In this document: positions 30,101-41,005 of the stretch, in pieces | How positions within the stretch are numbered: position 1 is the first letter of the stretch | Layout: each line of letters begins with the position of its first letter | From: Anthopleura xanthogrammica | Taxonomy: Eukaryota > Cnidaria > Anthozoa > Actiniaria > Actiniidae | NCBI GenBank assembly: GCA_964019055.1 | Contig: OZ025207.1 | Location: 26,073,617-26,137,616, forward strand | Direction: 5' to 3' | DNA length: 64,000 bases | Program-made: the position numbers and the translations under genes | Notes under the pieces: generated by a model | What the model was told of the DNA's origin: nothing | Database searches by the model: none | The model's input: only the letters and a program-made list of their open reading frames with translations

Positions 30101-32086
30101 TATATATTTACGGTGGGTTCGAGTCCTGCCAAGGGCATATGATATTTTTCTCTTAATTCTTTATTCAATTTTGTGTAGATTATTCACATTTCCAGTAAAG
30201 GTCCAAGAATTTCAAAATGTTTGTATTGTTGAAGTTGTGCATTCTTTACTTTACCATAATTGGTATTTGTGAATATTTTGAAGCTGAAATATGGCTATCC
30301 CTAAGTAAATGAGTCCAATAGTATAGCTAGAGCCTGACTAGAAAACGTTTTTCTTTATAATGGTAAATACATTATTGTAAAAATTTAATCCACAAATGTA
30401 AGATTAATTGTGTACAAAATATGCAAAATAATTGAAGTTGATGTTGAAGCCGTAATCAAGGAACAAAACAGTTTTGTGCAAATTTTAGATTGGTCTCTTT
30501 AATGATAAATAAATAGATATGATATGTTCGGTAATTGTTGCAAACATTAATTCATCTTTTATCTTTTTCTTGTAGTTTGAAAAGTTTACACACATTTTGA
30601 CATCTAATGTGGTGGACTCCAACATGCTTATTCGCTGCCTGATCTTGAGTCAAGAACGATTCATGGAAGAAATGCCGTTTGGAGGTGAGTTATCTAACTT
30701 TTAAACAAACATGATATTTATGTTAACAAATTAACATACATTAATGCAGTATACATATTCCTAGTGCAGACACAAAATATTATCTTATATTATGATATAG
30801 AATCTTTTCCTGCACATTAGTTGTTTTGTCCAGCAAATTGAGAGAACATATACAGCAATCCAATCCACTCCAGTCAAAAAGAAACTAAGTGCTTTGCGCA
30901 TGCAAAGACATTTATTGGTTGCCATATTTAACTTCTTTTGACTTGTTTTGTTTGCAGATTGTGCGACAGGGCTCTGCCGTCTTGGTACACTGATTACTGA
31001 CTGGGACCAGAGAATGTATCTTCTGAATAAGTTGATCAACTCAATTACAGTGAATACTTTGACTCAGGTAAGAAAAATTCTTCACTACTTCTATGTAAAT
31101 GTACACTCAATAGCTTGTTATTGTTGGATATAGTAATAGTAATAGTTGCTACACACTGTGATATTAATCATTTACTTCAATTACTCTTTCAGGAGAATGT
31201 CAGTTATCTTAACACCACCCTTGTCTTCTTGATGATTGCCTTCAAGCAAGGACACCTTCCTGCCTACCTCAAGGCCTTTTTACGAGAAGAAAGACTCCAG
31301 AAAAATCCAGGATTCATTCTCAAAAATCTCAGGTAAATAAAAGTAGCAGTTTATATGGGAATCAAGTATGGCATAGTGGTAGTGCACTTGCCTCTTGGGG
31401 TCTTTGGTTCGATTCCCATATTCTGCAGCACATGTGAGTTTGTTAGGACTCTTCCTTGATTGGAAGTTTTTCTCAGGGTTCTAGAGCTGGTTTTCCTCCC
31501 TCACCTAACATGATAGATTCCAATTTGATCTTTAAATTAGCTGTGCCATGACTTTAATCAGCCTAGAGGCTGTTTCAGGTTGAATAAAATTTGAAGGGTT
31601 TCCCTTCCGGGTCCTCTACAAATGACCCTCAATCATGAGACAAACAAATAAGTATCATTTCTTTCTTTTCCCTCCCTTTCATTAAAATAATTGAAATATA
31701 TTTCTGATGTTTCTTTTTTTTCTGCAGACGTCTCTTGGAATTCTGGAAGACTCATTACTTGAAGCGAGGAAAGGATTGTTCAGCACTTGAACAGGTAGGT
31801 TTTTGAAAAATTCTGAAACATATTTCACATACAGTAGCAGTGAAAACAGTCTGGACTAAAAACCCCACTTAATTTCTCTATGCCTCTACCAACATGTTTC
31901 TTAATTAGTTTCTTAATTTAGTTTTCTAATCTCTATATTTTTGAAATTCATTTTCAGAGCTCCTGCATCAGTTTTGATCAGTGGAAGAAGGTAGTTGACA
32001 TTCTCCTACAAGATGATATTGGAAGTACATCATCTGTTATGTATTATCTGTCACCTCATACAAGCCCACCAGCCCGGCACTGCTAA
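21196..32086 (+). CDS. TRPC4AP: TRPC4-associated protein (TRUSS), complete 24-exon gene
   Basis: Scaffold first described at TNF receptor 1 and TRPC channels, and known as a substrate receptor of CUL4-DDB1 ubiquitin ligases. Start gaccATGG is a strong context. Exons: 21196-21273, 21369-21506, 21792-21929, 23320-23392, 23946-24016, 24307-24392, 24939-25006, 25280-25390, 25891-25956, 26079-26141, 26621-26734, 27277-27332, 27575-27640, 28107-28244, 28617-28675, 28795-28850, 29096-29141, 29447-29621, 29841-29978, 30576-30684, 30958-31067, 31193-31332, 31728-31794, 31958-32086. All join in frame to give 764 residues (human about 797). Recognisable segments: LFGGVETLVELLFIPTTL, FPEFLPRLVQLACKSL, KIQFLRLVHSFCDRHENKHL, FDLLGELMKFNPIAFKIFN, QENVSYLNTTLVFLMIAFK, SSCISFDQWKKVVDILL. 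The protein is helical and repeat-like with no catalytic motif. The C-terminus (MYYLSPHTSPPARHC) differs from the human end. Confidence 0.96.
22070..22990 (+). repeat. Degenerate tandem repeat, ~350 bp unit, TRPC4AP intron 3
   Basis: The block GTCAAAATATTGAAGTCT ... GATATTTTCTATGCTAA ... TTGTCGTCATTTTCCA ... TCTGGTCACG occurs at about 22108 and 22459, with shorter echoes from 22735 and 22915. Old local duplication, not coding. Confidence 0.7.
25430..25748 (-). repeat. 57-bp VNTR, six units, TRPC4AP intron 8
   Basis: Units repeat every 57 bp (CTCTGGGCTGATC at 25447, 25504, 25561, 25618, then about 25676). The sequence is the reverse complement of the array at 5050-5345. Neither a coding frame nor a tRNA-like head is present here, so this is a solo tail array. 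Confidence 0.9.
27001..27266 (+). repeat. Tandem duplication of ~130 bp in TRPC4AP intron
   Basis: GACCAGAGCTCAAC ... TATGCAAAGAAAT ... GAACAAGAAAATATACtTGACATT ... TTGCCAACTGTTAATATCT is present twice, in direct orientation, ending about 10 bp before the exon at 27277. The duplicated unit carries the polypyrimidine-like stretch. Confidence 0.8.
28287..28473. mobile_element. MITE with GTTCCCAAAAAATATCCAT ends
   Basis: Left end GTTCCCAAAAAATATCCATG and right end CATGGATATTTTTTGGGACC type sequences are inverted copies about 185 bp apart. A fragment of the same family ends at 3117-3145 in a UBA2 intron. Confidence 0.7.
30077..30166. repeat. Hairpin with a B-box-like loop in TRPC4AP intron
   Basis: GAATAAAGAATTAAGAGAAA pairs with TTTCTCTTAATTCTTTATTC. 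The loop contains GGTGGGTTCGAGTCCTGCC, which resembles a tRNA T-arm and B box. Likely a tRNA-derived MITE or SINE remnant rather than a gene. Confidence 0.65.
31355..31600 (+). repeat. tRNA-derived SINE with one 57-bp tail unit
   Basis: Clear A box TGGCATAGTGGT and B box GGTTCGATTCC spaced as in tRNA, then the SINE body, then a single unit reading GCCATGACTTTAATCAGCCT and AGAGGCTGTTTCAGG, the same unit that is amplified at 5050 and 25430. It links the SINE and the VNTRs. Intronic in TRPC4AP. Confidence 0.8.
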
Positions 32087-32800
32087 AATGACACATGACA
32101 TGCCGTGTGCAGCACACACACTCGAAATTATCTTCACTGCTCTATGGAGAGGCATTTATCTTCAAGCACGTATTGGAGACAAAGTGAATATAGAAGGAAA
32201 CTGAGAGATGATAAAATAAGAATTTGAAGCTGAAATCATTTTGATTCAAAAAGGCTTTTCTTCGAAAACGTCCAGCATGGTGCAAATTTGGTTTTTGCTC
32301 CAGCAAAAAGTCAGAGCTCAAGATAATTATCAACTACTCAAAGATGAACAATAAATTTAGCCTTATACAATATTTGTCTGGGCAAAAAATTAGCTGGGAG
32401 TAAAAGTTTATTTATCCCTAAGTTATTTTCCCATTATTTTGAGCCCTGAGAATTCAGCCTTCAATTCAACCATCTAAATTCTCGTATGGTTGTCTGTGCA
32501 GGCACAGAGGAAAAAATCTTATATTTTTATGAAGAAATTATGTAAATTATAAATATCCAATATGATAGCCCATTAGGTTGTGTGGTTCTCAAAAAGTACA
32601 TCATTAAAATTCTGTATCCTGGACAGGAATTCTGTAGGTGTTTTTACAATTATGAAATGAATAAAATATTACTTTTATTGATAGGAGTTTTTAGCTGGTT
32701 TTGCCAGGTGTTGCTAAAGCTCTGTTGGGCATATTGGAATAACTGTACAGATAAAGTAGCATTTTATAATAATATATAATGTAAATAAATGAATAAAGCA
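32087..32800 (+). other. TRPC4AP 3' UTR and poly(A) signal region
   Basis: AT-rich sequence after the stop at 32084-32086, without another gene. AATAAATGAATAAAG at 32784-32798 gives two overlapping AATAAA signals. From about 32452 the sequence is part of a segmental duplication with two more copies in the window. Confidence 0.6.
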
Positions 32801-33740
32801 GTTTGAAATATGTTTATACTGTGTGCATTGTCTTGTTTATTTTATATATATTTTTTGATTGTTCCTTGTTATATGCTAATATATTTAATATATGGCCAGT
32901 AGTTCTTCCAATTAATGTGCAGGAGCTCGAATTTCTAGCACAAAGCATGATGGGAAACTGAGCTCTTTTTTCTCCTCTAAAAATTCATCTGACAATTTTT
33001 CCTTCGACATTTTCTATTCAAATGAAAGTATTTCAACAGGCAAAAATAACAATAATTTTTTCTGATATTTCCTTTGACTTCCCTGTTTCATTTTTGCAGG
33101 GCTTGGTTTCCCAGAGTGCTTTGTGAGCTTTAATGCACATTGTCTATTGCTGGTTTTCAATCAGATAAAAGTTTTTGAATCTCATTATCTACTCCAATCG
33201 GATAGTCAAACACTGACCACCATGTGCTGTCAGCCAGAAAGAATCATATATAGAAAAGTTGACATCATTTTGCTTAGAGACAGGAAATGATGCCTTACGT
33301 GGTAATGGACAAATTTTTAACAGTTTAAAAAGTGGTAAGCATATTCCATTTACTCACAACTGTCCTATCGAAAAAAAATACTCAAACGCCAAACAAGAGA
33401 CATATGCTATCTAGGCCTTGTAAACAGTATGTGCTGGTCAAATATTTGAATGGTTAAAAAAATTGTCTGGTATCGTATAAGACCAGCCTGAAACCTTGGA
33501 ATCTGAAACTAAAATTTTTTTTTTCAGTCATGATGTCATCATGATCATGATGATGATGATAAATAAAATAATTATTATAAATTTATCTTTTTTCAATATT
33601 AATACAACTTAGAATTTTTTAGAGTAATAATAGTGATTTCATTTAAAATGGTATTACTTCAGTCCTTCAGTCTATTGTTTAGACAAACAACTTCTGAAAT
33701 GTCTTGCAAAATTTCTGTTATTTAATTAATAAGCATTATC
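32452..33740. repeat. Segmental duplication, copy A of the TRPC4AP 3' flank
   Basis: Near-identical to 38470-39955 (copy C) and 47020-48010 (copy B). It contains the AATAAATGAATAAAG signals, the dispersed MITE at 32907-33149 and the motif GTCTGGTATCGTATAAGACC. Copy A is contiguous with the intact TRPC4AP gene, so it is taken as the source. Copy C has lost about 90 bp matching 33530-33615 of copy A. Confidence 0.85.
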
Positions 33741-33769
33741 TAGAGCTCTGGTCATAGTTAATACAACTA

Positions 33770-33945
33770 TTTTCATAAACATGTGAACTCGGTAGCTACG
33801 AGCTGCACGCTGAAATTTGGTTTTCACTTCTGTCAATCAAAATAATCAGTAAAAGTGCCTTTAATAGTTTTGACTGGCAGCAGTGAAAAACAAAATTTCA
33901 TTGGGCAACTCACAACTATGTACAGAGTTCGCATGTTTATGAAAA
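33770..33945. mobile_element. Inverted-repeat element
   Basis: TTTTCATAAACATGTGAACTC pairs with GAGTTCGCATGTTTATGAAA. The interior has GCACGCTGAAATTTGG and its partner CAAAATTTCATTGGGCAACT. A cousin with different ends is at 45140-45293. Confidence 0.65.
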
Positions 33946-34190
33946 CAGCAGGAAGTAAAAGAAGTGTTATCATGCAAATGATAGTTTATTTTATTATATT
34001 AGTTTGCAAACTTTCATGCACTGTTCAGTAATAGAGTTTAAACACTATCCATGAATACAGTATGCTTGGAGAAAATCAAAGCAGAAGTTGACCACATTGA
34101 ATGCTACCCAAACTAGCTACCAACTGGAAATGATTCATTTCCGTTATTCAACAAGTCTTTTTTTTTTCAATCTAAAAATTTTTATTTTGA

Positions 34191-35769
34191 TTAATTATCT
34201 AGTTTTTTCAACAGCTTTGTACACTGTAAATTAACTCCCTGGCAACACTGTTTAGTTTCACCCACAAGATTAAATCCAAACCTTTCATAGAAAGATATAG
34301 CATTCACAGTGGAATATACAACCAGTTCTTTCGCATGCTTCTCTTTGGCCTTTTCTTCCATGCATTTCAGTAAAGTTTGTCCCACTTTATTTTTTATGTG
34401 ATCTGGGTGAACATAAAGTGCTCGTATAACACCAAATTTCCATCCATCTGCAATTAGAATAAACTACAATAAAATCCTTATAAATTCTTTCTCATGTTGT
34501 CTCAATAGACCTTTAGCTTGGGCATAATGTTTTCCCTGTTTTTTTTTAGACCATGTATCATTTCTTTGCTTAACGGTCTTGCATGAGAAGACATGAAATA
34601 ATATGGATATAACTCAAACAAAGAATTTATTCTCAAGGGAATGACAAATGGTTTGTGATGGGAAAACATTGTACCAGAACCAATAAGGAATGTTTTGAGG
34701 CTAGCAGCCCTTACCCTTAATTCCCATACATAATAAGTACCTAGTACTAATGCCAACAAATCCAACCCCCTTCCTCCTTCCAAACTCCTGCTCCTCCCAA
34801 TCCCCTTTCAGGCCTCATCTTATATGTCTTGGTGCAATCTTTACTCATTTTAGACTATGTATCATTCGCTTATAAGATTCAAGATTTGTATGAATAATTG
34901 GATCAATATATATTCCTGTGGGTCTTCTGATGTGCAACTATTAAATAAAGAAAAGAATCTTGTAAAACAATCTTTTATAAAAAAAAACCTATATTGTCTA
35001 TATCTATGTTAAAAAAAAAGAAGAATTCTTTATATAATTATATTGAAAAAGCTTCTCACTAATATTAATGCAGGTTTGATTTCCATTGGGCTAGGTGTCA
35101 TATGTGAGTAGTAAGAGTTGTTTGTTGGTACCCTCCTGTGCTTCAAGAGTTATTCTGGGTTCTCTGGTTTTTCCTCCCTCTGCAAGAATCAACTTCTAAA
35201 TTTCAATTGGAATCCAGTGGAAGAAGATCCACTACATGGAATCCACTATTACTTCCCATTTATTTTATTTATCTATTTGTTTTTAATTAACAAGACGAAT
35301 TAGGTCTATTTTCTATTTTAGCTTTTGAAGAAAAATTCCCTCCACTAGCTACCACTCCCTAGCTATTCTCCCCCTACCTAAACTTCAATCTCTCCCCCCT
35401 CCCTCCATTAGCATTAATAATAATTAGCTTTTAAAAATAAGTCCACTGTCCTGCAATCACATAATATTCCCCGAATCTCTTCCAATAAAAACACACACCT
35501 TGTTTCTCAACATTAGTAGAATTTTCTCTTGAATTTTCTCCCTCGTCGTTGGACAAATGCCCAAACCCCAGCACCTTGCTTCCCTCATCTTCAACAACCA
35601 CAATTTCTCCTTTTTCTATGAAATCAAGATATCGATTTTTGCTTTGCCGTTCAATCCAATGCTTGACCTCTTCTTCTCTGTAACATTTCGAGCAGATTTC
35701 TTTGATCGCTGAAGTATGGATGTGATAAAGTTTGTCTGCATCAGATAAGTAGGCCAAACGAACATTCAT
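34191..35769 (-). CDS. GNAT-family N-acetyltransferase, two exons, copy 1
   Basis: Joining exon 1 (35769-35499) and exon 2 (34447-34191) across a GT-AG intron gives about 175 residues in one frame. A GNAT fold is seen: MNVRLAYLSDADKLYHIH for strand 1/helix 1, GEIVVVEDEGSKVLGFGHLS for strands 2-3, motif A RALYVHPDHIKNKVGQTLL with the Q-x-x-G-x-G/A-like acetyl-CoA loop (KNKVGQ), and motif B VVYSTVNAISFYERFGFNLV. The ATG at 35769 is preferred because homology begins there; a longer frame upstream has no ATG. The acceptor substrate is unknown; family members acetylate small molecules or proteins. The intron spans 1.05 kb and includes a SINE fragment. The neighbouring promoter area has a CRE-like TTACGTCA. 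A duplicate lies at 48031-49475. Confidence 0.78.
35075..35235 (+). repeat. SINE fragment in GNAT intron
   Basis: Main-family SINE body (GTCATATGTGAGTAG..TTGTTTGTTGGTACCCTCCTG..CTCTGGTTTTTCCTCCCTC) with only the last part of the head. The same insertion is present at 48778-48935, so it predates the duplication. Confidence 0.7.
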
Positions 35770-35840
35770 GTTTGTGAACCGGAAGTAGGTATGTGGGTTA
35801 CCTGTGGTTAATGTCTGGGACACAGGGAACCCAAAATAAG

Positions 35841-35870
35841 TTACGTCATTCGATACGGTATATAGATTTT
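35841..35870 (-). promoter_or_regulatory. Possible GNAT promoter: CRE-like site and TATA-like run
   Basis: Seventy to 100 bp upstream of the GNAT start codon, AATGACGTAA (reverse of ttacgtcatt at 35841) and a TATATACC run (35858-35865) occur in the order TATA then CRE going toward the gene. The order is unusual, so one of the two may be chance. Both are kept in the duplicate at 49551-49580. Confidence 0.3.
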
Positions 35871-36162
35871 ATTTTTTAAAGAATTTTTTCTACTTTAAAG
35901 AATTTCTAGCTTAAAATTATGGTTATTGGAGACTGGGGATAAATTATAGAAGCTATTCTTAACGCTATTTTTAACCGTCTTGGGCCAAACTCGACCCAGA
36001 AATACGTCACAGCTACAAAGTTTTATGGATTTTACCACTGAAAGACTACTAACGTCCGCTATCGTTGATTTTAAAGTAATAAGAAACGTAAACAGGGATA
36101 CTGTTGGCTTCAAACTCAAGAGAATAACCATCCTCAGGGCCCGTGCTTGGACACATTAATTC

Positions 36163-36440
36163 ATGGTGGTATTACCGTCCGCTCAGGGCACCACTTACAA
36201 GTCACCAGTAGTCCGTCAATCCTCCCCCACCCCCCCCCCCCCCCCAACCTTCAAACCTACATCTAGTAGCTTTTGCCCTAACTGCTGGATAAGTCGGCTA
36301 CGTTTACGCTCCTTTCAGTTTCTCTTCCTTTCCTTTCCTTTCCTTTCCTTTTCTTTCTTTTCCTTTTCTTTCTTTTCCTTTTCTTTCTTTTCCTTTTCTT
36401 TCCTTTCCTTTTCTTTCCTTTCTAACCAAAATATAAACCA
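36163..36440 (+). repeat. Poly-C run and TTTCC/TTTCT microsatellite
   Basis: A run of about 18 C at 36228-36245, then (CTTTC)n at 36310-36425. It marks the start of the 36184-37396 stretch that is absent from duplicate B. No gene. Confidence 0.85.
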
Positions 36441-36642
36441 CTAAAGAAAGCCAACAGCACAACACGTCTTTAATATTTTCTTTTATTGCTAAAAAAAGCA
36501 GTACAGTAAAAGTTTATATAAAACATTATTATTTTAGAGTGGTTGCCTAAGAATACACGGAACTCAGCACCATTTTAATTGCAAAATGACTCCATTAATT
36601 TTTAATCATGGAAAATATGCTTTCTTTTTCTTTGACTCAGAG

Positions 36643-38383
36643 TCACTGCTGTGGCCTTGGTACCTCCTCTACGAACAGACGGCTGGTAGATTGCCAACCC
36701 GTCATTGCGTCTCCTCTGCCGGTACTGGCACAGTTCCCGACATTAAACCCCACACGGACATGTCCCTTGTGGATCTTGTCACAGTGACCTTCAATATGGC
36801 GGACACGGTGGAGGTCCTGTGTTCCTACGCCTTTACGCATATACACGATACCGTCTATTGCACGAGGAGCCTTACATTCAGCACCGTTGAACGTGAAGAA
36901 CCATCGCTTACAACAAGTGTTGCAGTCATAAAGCCTTAAGTTGCCGTTCCAGAAAACACGAAGGAATGACTCGCTGTAGTTCTTGTGAAAAACACAATCC
37001 TGCAGAAAAGATAAATTGTATTCATACATCTTTCACGAATAACAAGTTATCTTAACTTTCAAACTATAGAATCGAGACTAACTCGAACCAGACTAAGATA
37101 GAACGATCGAAGTGTTGTCTCGTTATGATATAATTGTTAAATGTATAATTACCAGGGGCGGATCCAGAAATCTGAGAAAGGAGTGGAGAGGAACGGATCA
37201 GGGAGGAGGGAGAAAGGCAACGAGAAAAAAATAGGGAGAAGGGAGAGCCAGCACAAAATGGGAGAAGGGAGAAAATCATTATCATAAAATTCAATTATTA
37301 AATCATGAGTAATTTTGTCTTTTTTGCATCCGAAACCCGATCGTTTGTTGTGACTGTTAACTGTCTTATCTCCCCGGTCTCCCCGCAGTTGGTTTTAGTC
37401 AGTTGTCACGCAATGCGTTGCGCAACGAGACCTGATGAAATCACTTCCGGTCTATATACGCTATTCGATACCTCATTACTGTTTACGTATGACCTCTAAT
37501 ACATGTTCATATACACACGTTATTTATTTACAGTAACTCGAATTCCACTATCGTATTAATTCCACTATCGTAAAAAAGCTAAAATAGCGCGCTTGATTAG
37601 GGAAAAGTAGAAAAAATCAGGGAGGAGGAAGAAACGGCCAAAAAAATATGGAGGTGGGAGAAAAACGCCATTAAAAATAGGGAGGAAGGATATTTGAAAG
37701 CATGTTCCTCTCCCCTCAGAAAGGATGATGGAAAAATTCACCGCTAGCCTAAAATAAGCCATTGATTAGAGTTTTTCTACGAAATGTATTCAAATCACAC
37801 TTATTTCTATATGACTAAGTTTGATATGTGAACACACTGGTGACAATGTTCCTCTTACAGTATAGCTAGTTATATCTTGACCGACATATTCACTTTTTTC
37901 CATTCAACGCGGTTCACTTTTAAGCGAGTCTTCGAGACGTTTCAAAAAAAAACTATTCAAATTTTAACCTTGCAGCCTCGACTGAATACTTTGTCTGTGA
38001 CCAATGAACCGATGTATGGATAATAGCAAGTCTCATTAATATATTACTCAAAATGTTACCCCTAGTAAATTTAAAAGAAAAAAAGGTATTTTACCCTGAT
38101 CAGCCCGTTGTCTTTCCCATCGTTGAGGTTGTTCCACGAACATTCTTTCCAGTTCGAATAGGATGAAAGACCTCTCGCACCTGGCTCTCCCTTCTTTCCT
38201 TCAGCTCCCCGGGAACCGGCTACACCAGGAGCTCAGGGAGGTCCTTGCTTGCCTGGAGTCCCGTCAAACCCTTGAGGACCTTGTTTACCTTGAGCGCCTG
38301 ATCTACCATCTCGCCCGTCTCGTCCAGGAGCACCAGGGGTTCCATGTTGACCAGGAATGCCGGGAAGACCAGCCAAGGAACAA
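36643..38383 (-). pseudogene. CTHRC1-like gene (collagen triple helix repeat-containing), 5'-truncated with an in-frame stop
   Basis: Family members are secreted glycoproteins with a short collagen stretch and a cysteine-rich C-terminal domain; vertebrate CTHRC1 modulates Wnt and matrix signalling. Two exons are seen: 38383-38095 and 36999-36643. The first encodes Gly-X-Y repeats ([20 protein letters not shown]...) then SSYSNWKECSWNNLNDGKD. The second encodes the C-terminal domain: CVFHKNYSESFLRVFWNG, CNTCCKRWFFTFNGAEC, LHRVRHIEGHC, VRVGFNVGNC, SRLFVEEVPRPQQ and a stop. A TGA stands at 38235-38233 where a collagen glycine (GGA) is expected, so translation would end before the C-terminal domain. 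No signal-peptide exon is found; instead a copy of the TRPC4AP 3' flank begins at 38470. A sequencing error or a heterozygous nonsense allele remains possible. Compare the intact relative at 53797-60794. Confidence 0.72.
37890..38030. mobile_element. MITE, family with TTTCCATACAT ends, copy 3 (decayed)
   Basis: CTATTCAAATTTTAACCTTGCAGCCTCGACTGAATACTTTGTCTGTGACCAATGAACCGATGTATGG matches the right half of 13401-13548; the left half is only weakly recognisable (TTTTTCCATTCAACGCGGTTCAC). It sits in the intron of the CTHRC1-like pseudogene. Confidence 0.6.
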
Positions 38384-38469
38384 CTTGTGGTGCACTATTA
38401 TATCAACATTGAAAATCGCTTCAATGGTTTTTGAAGACGAACGGGGGCGATAAACGTTTATTCCAACCA

Positions 38470-39955
38470 AATTCAGCCTTCAATTCAACCATCTAAATTC
38501 TCGTATGGTTGTCTGTGCAGGCACAGGAAAAAATCTTATATTTTTATGAAGAAATTATGTAAATTATAAATATCCAATATAATAGCCCATTAGGTTGTGT
38601 GGTTCTCAAAAAGTACATCATTAAAATTCTGTATCCTGGACAGGAATTCTGTAGGTGTTTTTACAATTATGAAATGAATAAAATATTACTTTTATTGATA
38701 GGAGTTTTTTAGCTGGTTTTGCCAGTTGTTGCTAAAGCTCTGTTGGGCATATTGGAATAACTGTACATATAAAGTAGCATTTTATAATAATATATAATGT
38801 AAATAAATGAATAAAGCAGTTTGAAATATGTTTATACTGTGTGCATTGTTTTGTTTATTTTATATATATTTTTTGATTGTTCCTTGTTATATGCTAATAT
38901 ATTTAATATATGGCCAGTATATACGTAGTTCTTCCAATTAATGTGCAGGAGCTCGAATTTCTAGCACAAAACATGATGGGAAACTGAGCTGTTTTTCTCC
39001 TCTAAAAATTCATCTGACAATTTTTCCTTCGACATTTTCTATTCAAATGAAAGTATTTCAACAGGCAAAAATAACAATAATTTTTTCTGTTATTTCCTTT
39101 GACTTCCCTGTTTCATTTTTGTAGGGCTCAGTTTCCCAGAGTGCTTTGTGAGCTTTAATGCACATTGTCTATTGCTGGGTTTCAATCAGCTGATAAAAGT
39201 TTTTGAATCTCATTAACTGCTCCAATCGGATGGTCAAACACTGACCACCATGTGCTGTCAGCGAGAAAGAATCATATATAGAAAAGTTGACATGATTTTG
39301 CTTAGAGACAGGAAATGATATGCCTTACGTGGTACCGGATAAATTTTTAACAGTTCAAAAAGTGGTAGGCATTTAGGCATTCCATTTATCCACCACTTTC
39401 ACATTCCCATAATGCTTTGCGTTTTGGGGGGCAACAATAGCAAAAAATATTCAAAAATTCAAAACTTTTCATGCAGATACTGAGTATATTTTCTATTATT
39501 ATTGAAAAATTTAGTATCAGTTGAATTAGAGTTAATTCCACACGCATGGGAGAATGAAACGTTTGGTGTTACAGACAATGTATGGACCAAAAAATGTCAT
39601 GAATTTTACTTCTAAACCTGTTCAAATATCTTTCTTTCTGATTTTTGTGGATTCTGATAGAATCTATCATAGAACTTATGCATAAGTGTTTTTAGATGTT
39701 TTTTCTTCAATTCATTATGGGAATGTGAAAGTGGTGAATACAGAACTGTGCTATCCTTGTAAACCGTACGTGCTGGTCAAATATTTGAATGGTTCAAAAT
39801 GTGTCTGGTATCGTATAAGACCAGCCTGAAACCTAGGAATTTGAAATTAAAATTATTTTTTTTAGACTTTTTAGAGTAATAAGAGTGATTTCATTTAGAA
39901 TGGTATTACTTCAGTCCTTGCAAAATTTCTTTTATTTAGTAAATAAACATTCTTT
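38470..39955. repeat. Segmental duplication, copy C of the TRPC4AP 3' flank
   Basis: Closely matches 32452-33740, starting abruptly at AAATTCAGCCTTCAATTCAA. It contains no TRPC4AP coding sequence. It carries an extra ~350-bp element (39389-39738) absent from copies A and B, and the dispersed MITE (38933-39174) shared by all three. Confidence 0.85.
39389..39738. mobile_element. TA-flanked MITE inserted in duplication copy C
   Basis: Ends CACCACTTTCACATTCCCAT and ATGGGAATGTGAAAGTGGTG are 24-bp inverted repeats. Copies A (near 33350) and B (near 47880) read straight through at the matching point (CCATTTAC..AACTGT), giving an empty-site comparison. Flanks fit a TA target duplication. Confidence 0.85.
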
Positions 39956-40045
39956 ATCTGGCTTTTGTGTACTCATACTATACCTGTACATTTCATATCA
40001 AAATTGGGATCACTGTGTCGTTATTACCATATACCTGTACTGTCA

Positions 40046-40470
40046 TATACAGTCATTTGAACAAAACGTTGTCACTGACCGTCTCCGCGACTACGCGACT
40101 AGCCCGAATGGGAGTATGGGTAAAAATCACTGAAGCAGTTGAATTCTTCACTAATTGAATATGCTTCAGGCTTACAGTACGAAAATTCGCTGACGAAATA
40201 GTATTTTAATGACTTAACAGTTCCAAAATTGGGAACATCTTTGTTTGAATATTAGTCATATAGACTTTTGTCTTCCTTTCTCAAAACTCGAAGACAAATG
40301 TTGAAAGGGTTGCTGCTTGTGTTATCTCATTAGTAAGCAAAAAAAAAAAAAAAAAAACTACTTCAGAGCGAATAATTTAAAAGCGCTTCAGCGATTTCGA
40401 ACCATGCTCCGTTTCGGTTCAGTCGCTTAGTCGCGGAACCGGTCAGTGACGTTCTTTCAAATGACTATAT
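40046..40470. mobile_element. ~425-bp MITE upstream of the RNase L-like gene
   Basis: TATACAGTCATTTGAACAAA..GTCACTGACCG..CGCGACTACGCGACT is inverted to AGTCGCTTAGTCGCGGAACC..GGTCAGTGACGTTCTTTCAAATGACTATATA. An A(19) run lies inside at about 40340. Its right end is 535 bp before the start codon at 41006, so it may contribute to the promoter region. Confidence 0.75.
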
Positions 40471-41005
40471 ACAAGTCTGAACATTCCAAGAATTCTACAG
40501 CCTACGATTTCGAAGCAAGGATTTCTACTCTAGTTTTTCTTCAAATCTCGTCCATAGCTCACCTTGAACGTGGTTAGATCTACTGTAATCTTGTCTTAGT
40601 ACAATCGTTCTGATAGGTACAGTGATGTTCAAGTGATATCAACGATCGATATGTGACTGCAATGTGCTGATTGAATAACGAAGGCGGAAGTGCCTTAACA
40701 ACAACATTACAAGACCAAGAGATCTGCGAAGAAAGACTTCTATCACGACGGTAAGACTACAAATGAACGAAAATATCGTGAAAGAACAGGGATAACCTGG
40801 TATATGACGGATTTATCGTAAGTTGAACCAATGAATTGTGATGAAAAGATGAGATCTTGTTCAAGATGTGAAATACTTATGACGAACAACTGGGCTTGAA
40901 TCAAGTAAACAGCAGTTGGATATGAATCCTTTTTATGACACTGAATTAGAAAATATACTTTAACAACATATTACAGTTGGTCATCAAGTCTTCTGACATC
41001 AAAGG
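40471..41005 (+). promoter_or_regulatory. 5' region of the RNase L-like gene, possible 5' UTR intron
   Basis: No coding frame. A donor-like CGACG/gtaaga at 40749-40750 and an acceptor-like run ending ..acatattacag at 40976 could remove a ~227-bp intron from the 5' UTR. I see no convincing interferon-response or TATA element. The start codon context at 41006 has A at -3. Confidence 0.35.

Noticed and set aside
31370..31450. tRNA gene
   Set aside because: A and B boxes are good but the acceptor and anticodon stems do not close and a SINE body follows, so it is a tRNA-derived SINE. The same holds for 51480-51545 and 8590-8690.
40471..41005. Interferon-response elements upstream of the RNase L-like gene
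   Set aside because: Only partial GAAA words (for example CGAAAATATCGTGAAAG) are present; spacing does not fit an ISRE.
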